In this document: positions 53,039 to 61,361 of the stretch, one piece after another
How the letters are laid out: every line of letters starts with the position of its first letter
How positions within the stretch are numbered: the stretch's first letter is position 1
Origin: CBDBBY01 sp965203795
GTDB lineage: Bacteria > Pseudomonadota > Alphaproteobacteria > Rhodobacterales > Rhodobacteraceae
Length of the DNA: 64,000 nucleotides
Direction of reading: 5' to 3'
Assembly: GCA_965203795.1 (NCBI GenBank)
Contig: OZ241915.1
Coordinates: forward strand, 1,550,001-1,614,000
Translations under genes and position numbers: made by a program
The notes under the pieces: generated by a model
The model's input: the letters and a program-made list of their open reading frames with translations, nothing else
Told to the model about the DNA's origin: nothing
Databases searched by the model: none

Positions 53039-54301
53039 TCAGTTGTCCAAGTCGTACGGAGGTCCGCCTTCGCTGACTACGAACACGTACCGACGAACCT
53101 CTTCCGGGGCTGTTTCGAATTCGACGATGTCGAAGTTCTCGACGATCGCAACGGAAGACAATGCGAAGTCCTTGATGACATTTCCGCCGGAGCCAGCCGG
53201 ACCGTACACCTCGCCGTCAATTCGGAAATAGACCGATCCGGCCAAGCCGGCTCTCAGCGCGTTCGTGCCGCCTTCCGGAACTTCGTACTCCTCGCCCGGC
53301 GCCAGCAATCCCTCCTTAAGCACAGTGCCGTCGGAATCGTTGACCCTGATCCATACTTCCCGCGAAACGACGATCACCAGTGCGCTGCTGTCGACTTCCG
53401 GGACCGGACCGGCCTGCGGGGAAGCCGCCGCCAAATCCATCAGGTCGGATTGTTCGAATTGGCCATCGGCTTCCAGCGGCAATTCAGCCGCCGCGACGGC
53501 GCTGCGGCCAGGCGCGTAAACCCCGATTTCCTCGTGGTCCAGTTCCGAAATCGGCATCAATGCCGCGAACGCCTCCGGCGGCAGTCTGGGTTCGGTCGGC
53601 GCGAGCGGCGCCGTCACGGTTGTCGTCGGCTTCGAGGCGTAATCGAAGCCGCCGTATTGCTGGCTGGTCGCAACGACAGGAAGGGTTTGGACATCCTTGT
53701 AAAGCGTCCATCCGAGGAACAGGCCTCCGCCGACGAGAGCCGCGACGATGGCGGTGGAGAATATCGCGGTCGGAGACGGCCCGCTCGTGCCGGACGGGAT
53801 GCCCACGCGCGCGTAAGGTCGCATCAAGCGCTGGCGCGAGCTTTCGAATCCGTCATCTCCGGATCGCCGCTGGCGGCCGGGAACGGCGACCCGCCGGGTC
53901 TTTGCTGATCTTCGGCCACCGGAATTGCGCGACCGGCAGTCCTCCTGGAACCGGGCGACGGCGTCATCCGGATCCATTCCCAAGTACCGCGCGTAGGACT
54001 TGACGACGCCCGAAATCATCCAAGGCGAATCGAAGGATTCGGGGTCCCCGTTTTCGATCGCCACAATCATGTACGGCCGGATGCCCAATTCCCGCTGCAC
54101 ATCCAGCAGGCTCTTTGACTTCGACGCGCGCATGCCGCGCAACTCGTCGCCGAACCGCTGTTCGTAGTCGTGGAACCCCTTCAGCCGTTCAGGTTTCCCG
54201 TCGCCGCTGCTCGCCGTCAATCTCAATGGCCGATCTCTTTGCCCTGCTTTCCTCAGGCTGACCGAAATGAATCGGGCATGCGCTACCATGTAGCGCGGCA
54301 T
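53039..54301 (-). CDS. rodZ: RodZ-like cytoskeleton/cell-shape protein
   Basis: Membrane protein that links MreB to the inner membrane in cell-shape control. The product has a cytoplasmic helix-turn-helix domain (about 45-120; LRGMRASKSKSLLDVQRELGIRPYMIVAIENGDPESFDSPWMISGVVKSYARYLGMDPD), a basic linker and one transmembrane helix (about 178-200; IFSTAIVAALVGGGLFLGWTLY). The periplasmic C-terminus ends in a DUF4115 domain (about 300-370; VIVVSREVWIRVNDSDGTVLKEGLLAPGEEYEVP). The frame opens at ATG 54301, but homologous sequence begins about 30 residues later, so a downstream TTG (54220) may be the true start. It lies upstream of ispG, as in many alphaproteobacteria. Confidence 0.88.
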   Translation of the reverse strand: MPRYMVAHARFISVSLRKAGQRDRPLRLTASSGDGKPERLKGFHDYEQRFGDELRGMRASKSKSLLDVQRELGIRPYMIVAIENGDPESFDSPWMISGVVKSYARYLGMDPDDAVARFQEDCRSRNSGGRRSAKTRRVAVPGRQRRSGDDGFESSRQRLMRPYARVGIPSGTSGPSPTAIFSTAIVAALVGGGLFLGWTLYKDVQTLPVVATSQQYGGFDYASKPTTTVTAPLAPTEPRLPPEAFAALMPISELDHEEIGVYAPGRSAVAAAELPLEADGQFEQSDLMDLAAASPQAGPVPEVDSSALVIVVSREVWIRVNDSDGTVLKEGLLAPGEEYEVPEGGTNALRAGLAGSVYFRIDGEVYGPAGSGGNVIKDFALSSVAIVENFDIVEFETAPEEVRRYVFVVSEGGPPYDLDN

Positions 54302-54480
54302 GCAACCTACAAACCGGTCAAGGTAATTTCAATAGCCTGTATAGCGTCTTGTGCCAGTTTTCCACATATATCCTGTGCCTCTGATCACAATGCCCGGCCA
54401 GGCGGAGTTCGCAAAATCCGATTGCTCCTGAAGGCGACTTGGCCGGAAGTGGAATTCCGCGGCATCGAACCGCGAAGCCA

Positions 54481-54756
54481 TCATTCCTGCGAGCCTCCGG
54501 ACGGGTCGGCGCACGACATGATCAAGTTCACGATTCCTTGGTATTCAACGGGGCATCCGGGAACTCCGGTCAGCCAGGCGAGTATCGCCGTTTCCTCTTC
54601 CTCCAGCAAGCACTCGTAAGCATACAAATCTTTGTTTTCCAAGCAGAAAATTTTGCTTTCCGCAAATTTTCCCAGCATCAGGTCCAGTTCCAGCATTCCC
54701 CGCCTGCCGGATCGCAGGACAAGGCGCTTCAATCTGGCGTCCGGCGTTTCGCTCAT
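54481..54756 (-). CDS. sdhE: Succinate dehydrogenase assembly factor (flavinylation)
   Basis: Promotes covalent attachment of FAD to the flavoprotein subunit of succinate dehydrogenase. The 91-residue product from ATG 54756 has the SdhE core: LKRLVLRSGRRGMLELDLMLGKFAE with the RGxxE motif (RRGMLELD), then YECLLEEEETAILAWLTG and PVEYQGIVNLI. The length is typical. It lies 52 bases downstream of the Lrp-family gene on the same strand. Confidence 0.92.
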   Translation of the reverse strand: MSETPDARLKRLVLRSGRRGMLELDLMLGKFAESKIFCLENKDLYAYECLLEEEETAILAWLTGVPGCPVEYQGIVNLIMSCADPSGGSQE

Positions 54757-54808
54757 CGTTTCCGCCCCGCTTTGGCGCGCCGCGCCCGCGGCGCGACGGC
54801 CCCTGCGT

Positions 54809-55300
54809 TCAGACCAGCTCAATCTTCAGCTCGTTGGTCGCCTTGATCTCCTCCATCGACAGCAGTGCAGTGATGTTGAAAATCCTCACTTTTCCGATGA
54901 GCTCCTGGTAGAATTCGTCGTAGGCCCGCGCGTTCGCGACCCTCACCTTCAGAATGTAGTCGATTTCTCCGGCTAGCCGGTGCGCCTCCAGAACCTCAGG
55001 ACGCTCCATCAGCGCCTCAAGGAATTGCTTCTGCCAGCCTGCATCGTGCTCCGACGTGCGGATCAGCACGAAAAAGCAAGCTTCAAGGCCCAGCTTCTCC
55101 GGATTGACCTTGACGAACTGGTTGCTGATTACGCCGCCGCTCCTGAGCTTCCTGATCCGGTGCCAGACCGGCGTCTTGGAGGAGCCGACCTTTCGCGCAA
55201 TATCGTCCAGAGTCTGTCCTGCGTTCCGCTGGAGTTCGCCGAGAATCCGCCTGTCGAGGTTGTCGATCGCAACCTCTTGCGCGCTTTGAACTTGCGACAT
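54809..55300 (-). CDS. Lrp/AsnC family transcriptional regulator
   Basis: A 163-residue feast/famine regulator. The N-terminal winged helix-turn-helix (about 10-65; LDRRILGELQRNAGQTLDDIARKVGSSKTPVWHRIRKLRSGGVI) is followed by the ligand-binding RAM domain (about 75-155; ACFFVLIRTSEHDAGWQKQFLEALMERPEVLEAHRLAGEIDYILKV). ATG 55300 follows GGAAAG. It may sense an amino acid. Its target is not shown, though palindromic sites upstream suggest autoregulation. Confidence 0.92.
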   Translation of the reverse strand: MSQVQSAQEVAIDNLDRRILGELQRNAGQTLDDIARKVGSSKTPVWHRIRKLRSGGVISNQFVKVNPEKLGLEACFFVLIRTSEHDAGWQKQFLEALMERPEVLEAHRLAGEIDYILKVRVANARAYDEFYQELIGKVRIFNITALLSMEEIKATNELKIELV

Positions 55301-55349
55301 GGTTCTTTCCAATCAAAAATCAAAGAACTACATTTTCGATAAGCGCTCT

Positions 55350-55376
55350 GCAACGGTTGCAAACGAACTATTGTTC
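55350..55376 (-). promoter_or_regulatory. Possible operator upstream of the Lrp-family gene
   Basis: The perfect palindrome GCAACGGTTGC (55350-55360) is followed by GAACTATTGTTC (55365-55376), whose outer four bases are also inverted. Such paired dyads 50-75 bases upstream fit binding by the Lrp-family protein itself. No experiment supports this. Confidence 0.35.
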
Positions 55377-55881
55377 TTGATTTGGGCTTGCAGCTCGCGA
55401 CCGGCGGGAAAGCCGCGTCGAGAGCGGCAGTCGGCGCCTCGGCGCCCGCGCTTGTCCGAAGCCGCTAAACTCCCGGACCTCTTCCTGAACGCGTGTCGGC
55501 CAGTCTCGCGATGAATTCCGCGCCGGTATGCAGGGCGGCCAAGTTCACCAAGAGTTCAACCTGCGGGAACGCGAACCGCCCCGGAAGTCGAACCGTCCGG
55601 CGTGGCCTCAATCGCGGAGGCGCGGCGAGGATCAGAGCATTGCAATCGGAGAGCCGTTCGCAAGAGTCTAATGCAGCCGTTTGGATTTCCGTCTTTTTCC
55701 ATATCCTTAACCGAGTTGCCGTTCTGCCCCAACAGCCGCCGGGCCATTTGCCTTGTCCGGCAATTTTCCTGCGCCGGCACCGCGTCGCGGCGGCGCAACC
55801 TGCGCGGCCGCTCGGCCCGTTTTTCGCAGCGGGACCGCCCGAATCGATCACCGACAACCGCGCAGGCGAACGGCCCAAGTG

Positions 55882-55910
55882 TTGCAAGCCTGAGGCAATT
55901 CGCCTAGCAA
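55882..55910 (+). promoter_or_regulatory. Possible promoter of the bufferin operon
   Basis: TTGCAA (55882-55887) and TAGCAA (55905-55910) are 17 bases apart, 38 bases upstream of the bufA ATG, which follows AAGGGGAG. The -10 match is weak. I saw no obvious operator for a copper regulator. Confidence 0.3.
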
Positions 55911-55947
55911 TCGGCGAGGGCAAACCACTGGACCAAAGGGGAGACGA

Positions 55948-56238
55948 ATGTCACCGAAAACCACGTCCCTAACGATTGCAGGAGCTGTGGCAGCGGCATT
56001 CGCCGCGAGCGCCATTCCTGCGCAGGCTGCTGACGAGAAGTGCTACGGCGTGTCGCTCGCCGGCGAGAACGATTGCGCCGCCGGACCCGGCACGACCTGC
56101 GCCGGAACCTCAACCGTCGACTACCAAGGGAACGCATGGACGCTAGTGCCCGAAGGCACCTGCACGTCCATGGAGCTTCCGGACGGGCGGATGGGCTCGC
56201 TGGAGCCGCTGGAGCGCGACCTTCCCACCCAAAGCTGA
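55948..56238 (+). CDS. bufA1: Bufferin precursor peptide BufA1 (DUF2282)
   Basis: A 96-residue precursor of a ribosomally made, modified copper-binding peptide of the bufferin class. The signal peptide (TIAGAVAAAFAASAIPAQA) directs it to the periplasm. The core begins after AQA and has four Cys in the conserved order EKCYGVSLAGENDCAAGPGTTCAG and EGTCTSM, as in the DUF2282 family. Known members are processed by the MNIO enzyme BufB and partner BufC, which convert core cysteines to thiooxazoles and form disulfides. bufB and bufC follow directly. A role in copper protection is inferred from the family. Confidence 0.9.
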   Translation: MSPKTTSLTIAGAVAAAFAASAIPAQAADEKCYGVSLAGENDCAAGPGTTCAGTSTVDYQGNAWTLVPEGTCTSMELPDGRMGSLEPLERDLPTQS

Positions 56239-56281
56239 CGAAGTTCGCCGGGGCGTTCCGCAGGGGCGCCCCTCGCCCCGA

Positions 56282-57157
56282 ATGGCAAGTTCCTCGGCCA
56301 GCACGGCGCGCAACGGCGCTCACGGCGATTTTGCGCTGCCGCCGCGCGCAGGGGTTGGATACAAGGCCCAGCACTTCAAGGATTTGCTTGACGAGCCCGG
56401 CCCAGTTGCCTGGCTGGAAATCCATGCCGAGAACTATATGGGGGCCGGCGGGCGACCCAAGGCCCAGCTTGAAAGGCTGCGCCAGGACTTTCCGGTTTCG
56501 TGCCACGGGGTTGGCCTGTCCATCGGAAGCGACGGCCCGTTGGACCGGGAGCATCTGCAGCGGCTGAAAGTCTTGGACGAATGGCTTCTGCCCGCGGCGT
56601 TTTCCGAGCATCTGGCGTGGTCGACCCACGAAAGCAGCTATCTGAACGACCTCCTGCCCGTTCCCTACAACGCCGGAACCCTGGCCAAGGTTTGCGAGCA
56701 CATCGAGCAGGTCCAGGAGGCCCTTGGCCGGGCCATGATGCTTGAGAACCCGTCGACCTACCTCTCGTTTGCTGAAAGCGACATGGAGGAAACGGATTTC
56801 GTAGGGCGCATCGCCCAGCAAACCGGGTGCAGGCTCCTGCTGGACGTGAACAACGTCTTCGTTTCGTCCACCAACCAAGGCTGGGACGCGCGCGAGTACA
56901 TCGACGCCTTTCCGCTCGGCCACGTCGAGGAAATCCATCTTGGCGGGCACGAAGCCGACGAGGACGACGATGGCGAAGTCATGCTGATCGACAGCCACGG
57001 CCGGGAGGTCGCGAAGGATGTCTGGGATCTTTATTCGTACACGATCGCGCGAACCGGCCCGCTGCCCACGCTGATTGAATGGGACAACAGCGTCCCGGAG
57101 TGGCCCGCGCTCCGGGACGAGGCCGCCAAGGCTTACGAAGTGCTGCGCCTGCGCTAG
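56282..57157 (+). CDS. bufB: MNIO-family (DUF692) bufferin maturase BufB
   Basis: Multinuclear non-haem iron-dependent oxidative enzyme (DUF692) that modifies cysteines of the precursor peptide. The 291-residue TIM-barrel product has the expected metal-ligand segments: AWLEIHAENYMG, VSCHGVGLSIGSD, FSEHLAWS, MLENPSTYLSF, LLLDVNNVFVSS and EEIHLGGHE, with the late EWDNSVPEW. It acts in the cytoplasm with BufC. It starts 43 bases after bufA1, and bufC begins 11 bases after its stop codon. Confidence 0.92.
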   Translation: MASSSASTARNGAHGDFALPPRAGVGYKAQHFKDLLDEPGPVAWLEIHAENYMGAGGRPKAQLERLRQDFPVSCHGVGLSIGSDGPLDREHLQRLKVLDEWLLPAAFSEHLAWSTHESSYLNDLLPVPYNAGTLAKVCEHIEQVQEALGRAMMLENPSTYLSFAESDMEETDFVGRIAQQTGCRLLLDVNNVFVSSTNQGWDAREYIDAFPLGHVEEIHLGGHEADEDDDGEVMLIDSHGREVAKDVWDLYSYTIARTGPLPTLIEWDNSVPEWPALRDEAAKAYEVLRLR

Positions 57158-57168
57158 ACGAATCGTGA

Positions 57169-57921
57169 ATGCTGGTCACTCAGGACGACTTCGCCCGAAC
57201 GCTCCTTGATCCGGAAGCCCCGGTTCCAAGCGGGCTGACAAGCAAATCAAGCAAGCTGGACAAGCGGTTCGCGGTCTACCGGAACAATATCGCGGCGGGG
57301 ATGACCGATGCGCTGGAAACCGCATTTCCCGTGGTGGAACGGCTCGTCGGAAACAAGTTTTTCCGCGCTGCGGCGGGAGTCTATTTGAGGCGGCATCCGC
57401 CGACGTCGCCGCTGCTGATGCTCTGCGGCAAGGAAATGCCCGAGTTTCTGGAAACTTTCGAGCCGGTGCGGCATCTGCCCTATCTCGCGGATGTCGCCCG
57501 CCTTGAGCTGGCGCTTCGTGAGTCGTACCACGCCGCGGACGCGAAGCCCTTGGAGGCATTCGACGCGGCGGGTCTGCCTCCGGAATCGATTGCGCGGGCG
57601 ACCGTGCGTTTGGCCCCGTCGCTGCGGCTGCTGCGCTCGCGGCATCCGGTGCACCAGATCTGGAGAGCCAACACCTCCGGCGGCAAGATCGAGCACGGCG
57701 GTCCCGAAGATGTGATGGTGGCCCGACGCGAGTTCGATCCGCTGCCGGAACCTTTGCCGCGCGGCGGCTACGCGTTCATCGTTTCGTTGCGGCGCGGGCA
57801 TGATCTCGGCTCCGCATACGAAGCGGCCGTTGAAGAATTCGACGGTTTCCTTCTTGATGGGATCATGGTGCGCCTGATCGAAGCTCGCGCGATCATTGAA
57901 ATTGTGATGGACGGAGGCTGA
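57169..57921 (+). CDS. bufC: BufC/HvfC-type partner protein (DUF2063)
   Basis: A 250-residue partner of the MNIO enzyme, thought to bring the precursor peptide to it. The N-terminal DUF2063 domain (about 1-100) has FAVYRNNIAAGMTDALETAFPVVERLVGNKFFRAAAGVYLRRHPP and LMLCGKEMPEFLETFEPVRHLPYLADVARLELALRESYHA. The C-terminal half has VRLAPSLRLLRSRHPVHQIWRANT and ends in a domain with GGYAFIVSLRRG. Gene order bufA-bufB-bufC is the standard one. Confidence 0.88.
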   Translation: MLVTQDDFARTLLDPEAPVPSGLTSKSSKLDKRFAVYRNNIAAGMTDALETAFPVVERLVGNKFFRAAAGVYLRRHPPTSPLLMLCGKEMPEFLETFEPVRHLPYLADVARLELALRESYHAADAKPLEAFDAAGLPPESIARATVRLAPSLRLLRSRHPVHQIWRANTSGGKIEHGGPEDVMVARREFDPLPEPLPRGGYAFIVSLRRGHDLGSAYEAAVEEFDGFLLDGIMVRLIEARAIIEIVMDGG

Positions 57922-57970
57922 CCGGTTGTCGAATTCGACGCCGCCCCATCCGCCGAACCGGGGAGAGAAA

Positions 57971-58537
57971 ATGAGACATCTGCACGCACTGAAGAACCTG
58001 TTTGCGGAGCTGGACGCGAGGCTTTCCGACTGGGTGCTCCCGACCCTTGCCCGGCTTGTGTTCGCAGGCGTTCTGCTCATGTACTTCTGGGGATCCGCGC
58101 TCACGAAGCTTGGCGACGGGCTGTTCGGGTTCTTGTCGCCTTCGACCGGCGCGTACGTCCAGATTTTCCCCAAAGCGATGGAAGCGGTCGGCTACGACGC
58201 CTCGCAGCTTTCGTTTTTGCACTGGCTTGTGGCCGTACTTGGAACCAACGCTGAATTCGTGCTTCCGTTCCTTTTGGTGGTGGGCTTGTGCACGCGGCTT
58301 GCCGCCCTAGGCATGATCGGCTTCATCGTTGTCCAGAGCGTCGTCGACATCGCAGGGCATGGCATAGGCTCAGCCGACATCGGCGCCTGGTTCGACCGGC
58401 CGTCCGGCTCGCTGATTGCCGACCAGCGCGCTCTTTGGGGGCTTTTGCTCGCGTTTCTCGTGTTCAAGGGCGCCGGCCCGATATCCGTCGACCGCCTGTT
58501 CTTCCGGCATTTCCATTCGGAAGACGAACGCAGCTGA
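57971..58537 (+). CDS. DoxX family membrane protein of the bufferin cluster
   Basis: A 188-residue inner-membrane protein of the DoxX family with four hydrophobic helices (VLPTLARLVFAGVLLMYFWG, LHWLVAVLGTNAEFVLPFLLVVGL, LAALGMIGFIVVQSVVDIAG, WGLLLAFLVFKG). The ATG at 57971 is preceded by GGGAGAG. A TTG at 57926 in the same frame lacks a good site. DoxX proteins are frequent fourth members of bufferin operons. Its molecular role there is unknown. Confidence 0.87.
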   Translation: MRHLHALKNLFAELDARLSDWVLPTLARLVFAGVLLMYFWGSALTKLGDGLFGFLSPSTGAYVQIFPKAMEAVGYDASQLSFLHWLVAVLGTNAEFVLPFLLVVGLCTRLAALGMIGFIVVQSVVDIAGHGIGSADIGAWFDRPSGSLIADQRALWGLLLAFLVFKGAGPISVDRLFFRHFHSEDERS

Positions 58538-58571
58538 CCCCCCCCCGTTTTATATATACGCATGGGGGGGG
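58538..58571 (+). terminator. C9/G8 homopolymer hairpin after the bufferin cluster
   Basis: Nine C (58538-58546) start right after the doxX stop codon, followed by a 17-base AT-rich loop and eight G (58564-58571). The RNA would form an eight-pair all-GC stem, suitable as a terminator, although no U-tract follows. The string ACCCCCCCCCGTTTT also occurs at 61687-61701. Confidence 0.45.
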
Positions 58572-58954
58572 TAGCATGTTTTCCAAGCAGCGGTCATCGT
58601 GACTGGTTCTGCAGTCGCGGCAATGATGCGCTTATCGACAGCGATTTTTCAGGCCGAACGCCGAAGAGGCGGCCGGGATTTTCATGCGGGACAACGTCAA
58701 CGACGCTTGGGTAGCGAAAAATAGCGGGCGGCGGCGCGGTCCGGTTTTCCGGCGTAAGCGCGGCAAGCGATCAGACAGCGGTGCGCATGCGCAATGAACG
58801 CTTGGGACGGTTCCGCTGAGTCCGCGAACAGGAAAGGCCGCCAACAAAAAATCCATTGAGTCTGCATTCTTGGAGATTATGGTTCCACTGCAATCCATCG
58901 TCGGCAAAGCTCGCCAACAGGCGGGTTTGCCGCGCCGCGCAAGGCGCCACACGA
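58572..58954. other. Gene-free region after the bufferin cluster
   Basis: A 383-base region with no supported gene. The minus-strand frames at 58632-58952 and 58771-58974 have no family resemblance. The promoter for the 128-residue gene that follows should be here. Confidence 0.4.
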
Positions 58955-59341
58955 ATGATGCCGGATGAATACACGCCGCTAGGGCCGGAAGACCGGCTGC
59001 CGCCCTACCCTTGCTGGTCGTTCCACCTGCATTGCCGTCCGCTCAACGCGCCAGCCGGGTTCTTCCACCTGCTGGTTCCGTCAACCGGGCCGCAAGCAGG
59101 CAAAGTGCTGGCGTTCGATGAGGAAGCCGAGCGCTACAGCGACCGCATCCGGCTGCGTCCCGCCGACATCGCGGCCGCGAAATGGAACGCGCCTTATCTG
59201 CACCGGTGCGCAAGGCGCGGGATAGGCTGGCCATTCCCAACCCGCGATTGGCCGTTCGTGGTCGTTCCCGACCACCCGTGCGGCACCTCGGCCGTTCCGC
59301 ATCCCAAACAGGCCACCCTTCAGCCTGCGGAACCCGCGTAG
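58955..59341 (+). CDS. Uncharacterised 128-residue protein
   Basis: I do not recognise a family. The sequence MPDEYTPLGPEDRLPPYPCWSF and the later DRIRLRPADIAAAKWNAPYLHRCARRGIGWPFPTRDWPF are well-ordered, Pro-, Trp- and Cys-containing and non-repetitive. Third codon positions are strongly G or C, as in neighbouring genes, which favours real coding. There is no signal peptide or membrane helix. Two adjacent ATG codons (58955, 58958) could start it. It stands between the bufferin cluster and thyX and may be lineage-specific. Confidence 0.55.
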   Translation: MMPDEYTPLGPEDRLPPYPCWSFHLHCRPLNAPAGFFHLLVPSTGPQAGKVLAFDEEAERYSDRIRLRPADIAAAKWNAPYLHRCARRGIGWPFPTRDWPFVVVPDHPCGTSAVPHPKQATLQPAEPA

Positions 59342-59437
59342 CCTGCCATGCAGGCAGGCATGCGCGCCGACCGCTGCCGCGACCGGCGCGCAGCCGCAAG
59401 TGGCAAGCGGACAATAGGAGGGCAAGGGACGGCGCTC

Positions 59438-60349
59438 TCAGCGCGGGCCTTCCAGTTCTTCCAGCTCGTTCCACTCACGCCGGGTCAGTCCGGAATCCTC
59501 GTACGCGACTTCCTGCCCGTTCAGGCGCCGCCGCAGGCAGGCCAGCTGCTCGGACGTGAACGACTTCGCCCCCGTCTTGCAGCTTTCAAACGCGCTCCAA
59601 GCCGCAGGAACCCATTGCTTGACCAGTTTCGATATCGTTTCCGCGTAGGCTCGGATCTCATACTGCGCATGCCGGTCCGATCTCAGCGCCAGGAAGCGGA
59701 ACAGATTGTGCAAGTCGATCTTCCAGTACCACTGCGTGTAGATGCCTTGCGGCAAATTGATGCGCGCGAGCTCACGGGCAAGGCCCGCTTTTCCATCCTC
59801 GGAAAGCATCTCCTCGTAATGCTCGTACGCCCTGCCGCTGTCCTCCTCCAGAATGGCGATGACCCGGTCCGATTCCTCCTTGGAAAGAGTCTGGCCCCGG
59901 CCTTGGCGGTTCGACTTCGACTGCGACGACAGCACCGATCGGTCCGGAACGTAGAACTCCCGGTCGAGTATCGAGTACCGCGCGGAGTATTCGTTGATGT
60001 TGGCGGTGCGGTGCCTGACCCACTGCCGGGCCACGAATATCGGCAGCTTCACGTGCAGCTTGATTTCGCACATTTCGAACGGGGTCGAATGGTCGTTCCG
60101 AAGCAGATAGCGGATCAGGCCGGAATCGTCCCTGAGTTTCCTGGTTCCCGCGCCGTACGACACGCGCGCGGCCTGCACGATGGCGGAATCGTTGCCCATG
60201 TAGTCGACCACGCGAACGAATCCGTGGTCGAGCACCTGGTGCGGAATGTAGAGTTCCTCCTCCAGCCCTTTGCTCACTGCGCGGCGGGTCCGGAACGACT
60301 GCTTCCGCAGCTCCGCCACTTCCTTGTTCTGCTCCGGTGTCAGCATCAT
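59438..60349 (-). CDS. thyX: Flavin-dependent thymidylate synthase
   Basis: Makes dTMP from dUMP with methylene-tetrahydrofolate, NADPH and FAD. The 303-residue product has the ThyX motif RHRTANINEYS (RHR, seven residues, Ser) near residue 113, with VRVVDYMGNDSAIVQAARVSYG upstream and NLFRFLALRSDRHAQYEIRAYAETI downstream. Adjacent ATG codons at 60349 and 60346 can start it. No folate-recycling ThyA gene is seen in the window. It complements nrdJ and ndk in dNTP synthesis. Confidence 0.95.
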   Translation of the reverse strand: MMLTPEQNKEVAELRKQSFRTRRAVSKGLEEELYIPHQVLDHGFVRVVDYMGNDSAIVQAARVSYGAGTRKLRDDSGLIRYLLRNDHSTPFEMCEIKLHVKLPIFVARQWVRHRTANINEYSARYSILDREFYVPDRSVLSSQSKSNRQGRGQTLSKEESDRVIAILEEDSGRAYEHYEEMLSEDGKAGLARELARINLPQGIYTQWYWKIDLHNLFRFLALRSDRHAQYEIRAYAETISKLVKQWVPAAWSAFESCKTGAKSFTSEQLACLRRRLNGQEVAYEDSGLTRREWNELEELEGPR

Positions 60350-60527
60350 CCGCCCGCCCCAGCATGCAACGTGCGGTCTAGGTATCCCAACCGGCTTCGG
60401 ATTTCGAAGCCGACGCCCCGTTGCCGCCATTTGGCGCGCTCAATATATTGTCAGCGAGGCGCGGGCATCCGGTTTCTTGTCGGCTATCCGCGCTGCCCGA
60501 TTGAACTCGCCCCGAAAGGACCCGCCA

Positions 60528-60956
60528 ATGGCCACAAGATATCTGCATACGATGGTGCGGGTGCTCGACCTCGACAAATCCATCGCCTTTTTCAAGCTGC
60601 TCGGCCTTGAGGAGACCCGGCGGCGCGTGGACGAGAAAGGCCGCTTCACGCTCGTTTTCCTTGCGGGGCCCGGCCAGCCCGAGTGCCCGGTGGAACTCAC
60701 TTACAACTGGGACGGCGACGACGGCCTGCCTTCTGACAGCAGGCATTTCGGGCATTTGGCTTACGAGGTCGACGATATCTACGCCATGTGCCGGCATCTC
60801 GCGGACAACAAGGTCGTGATCAACCGGCCGCCCAGGGACGGCCACATGGCGTTCGTCCGCTCGCCCGACAACATCTCGATCGAACTGCTGCAGAAAGGGA
60901 GCCCGCTTCCTCCCCAGGAGCCTTGGGCAAGCATGGGCAATACGGGCCACTGGTAA
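60528..60956 (+). CDS. gloA: Lactoylglutathione lyase (glyoxalase I)
   Basis: Metal enzyme that isomerises the methylglyoxal-glutathione adduct. The 142-residue product has two beta-alpha-beta-beta-beta repeats of the VOC fold. Metal-ligand positions are the His in RYLHTMVRVLDLDKSI, the Glu in VELTYNW, the His in FGHLAYEVDD and the Glu in DNISIELLQKG. The ATG at 60528 follows AAAGGA. It is divergent from thyX over 178 bases. Confidence 0.92.
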   Translation: MATRYLHTMVRVLDLDKSIAFFKLLGLEETRRRVDEKGRFTLVFLAGPGQPECPVELTYNWDGDDGLPSDSRHFGHLAYEVDDIYAMCRHLADNKVVINRPPRDGHMAFVRSPDNISIELLQKGSPLPPQEPWASMGNTGHW

Positions 60957-61326
60957 CGCCGCGCGGCCCGGGCCGTTCTGCCGAATCCAATTCGCCCGGC
61001 GTCCGCCTTCGCCATCGGAATTCCGTTCGACAAAGCATCCGGTGCCGGAACGCCTTTGGCGAGTTCCGCTTCCGGCCGGGCGTGCCTCACGCCATGCGCT
61101 GCGCGGATGCCGATATTGAACGTTGACAGGGGCATCACAATTTTCTTGGCTAAGCGGGGTACGGATGGTCGAAAGCGGATGCCAACGCCGTGCTCGCCAT
61201 CAAAATGCTGCATCGAAAACGACGGCTGGCCGTGGGCTTGGTGCAGGCCGACGGGTGAAATGAACGAACCTGACCGTCAAGCGCGCGACGTGCTGTCCGG
61301 AACCGTGGCCGACGCGCATCCCACTG
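60957..61326. other. Gene-free region before ssrA
   Basis: A 370-base region with no supported gene. It starts with the palindrome CGGCCCGGGCCG followed by TT (60964-60977), a possible weak terminator for gloA. A second TTGACA occurs at about 61121-61126, but the main ssrA promoter is closer to the RNA. Confidence 0.4.
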
Positions 61327-61355
61327 TTGACAAACCGGCCCGCAGCACCGATATA
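61327..61355 (+). promoter_or_regulatory. Likely ssrA promoter
   Basis: A perfect TTGACA (61327-61332) is followed after 17 bases by GATATA (61350-61355). Transcription from it would begin near 61362, giving an acceptor RNA of about 77 bases, the size known for two-piece tmRNA in this class. Confidence 0.5.
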
Positions 61356-61361
61356 CGGATT

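Larger units (their letters stand above)
55301..55947. other. Long gene-free region between the Lrp regulator and bufA
   Basis: A 647-base divergent intergenic region. Near 55320-55380 it holds palindromic sequence upstream of the regulator gene, and near 55882-55910 a possible bufA promoter. Open frames in the middle show no family resemblance and no ribosome-binding sites. I see no RNA gene. Confidence 0.45.
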
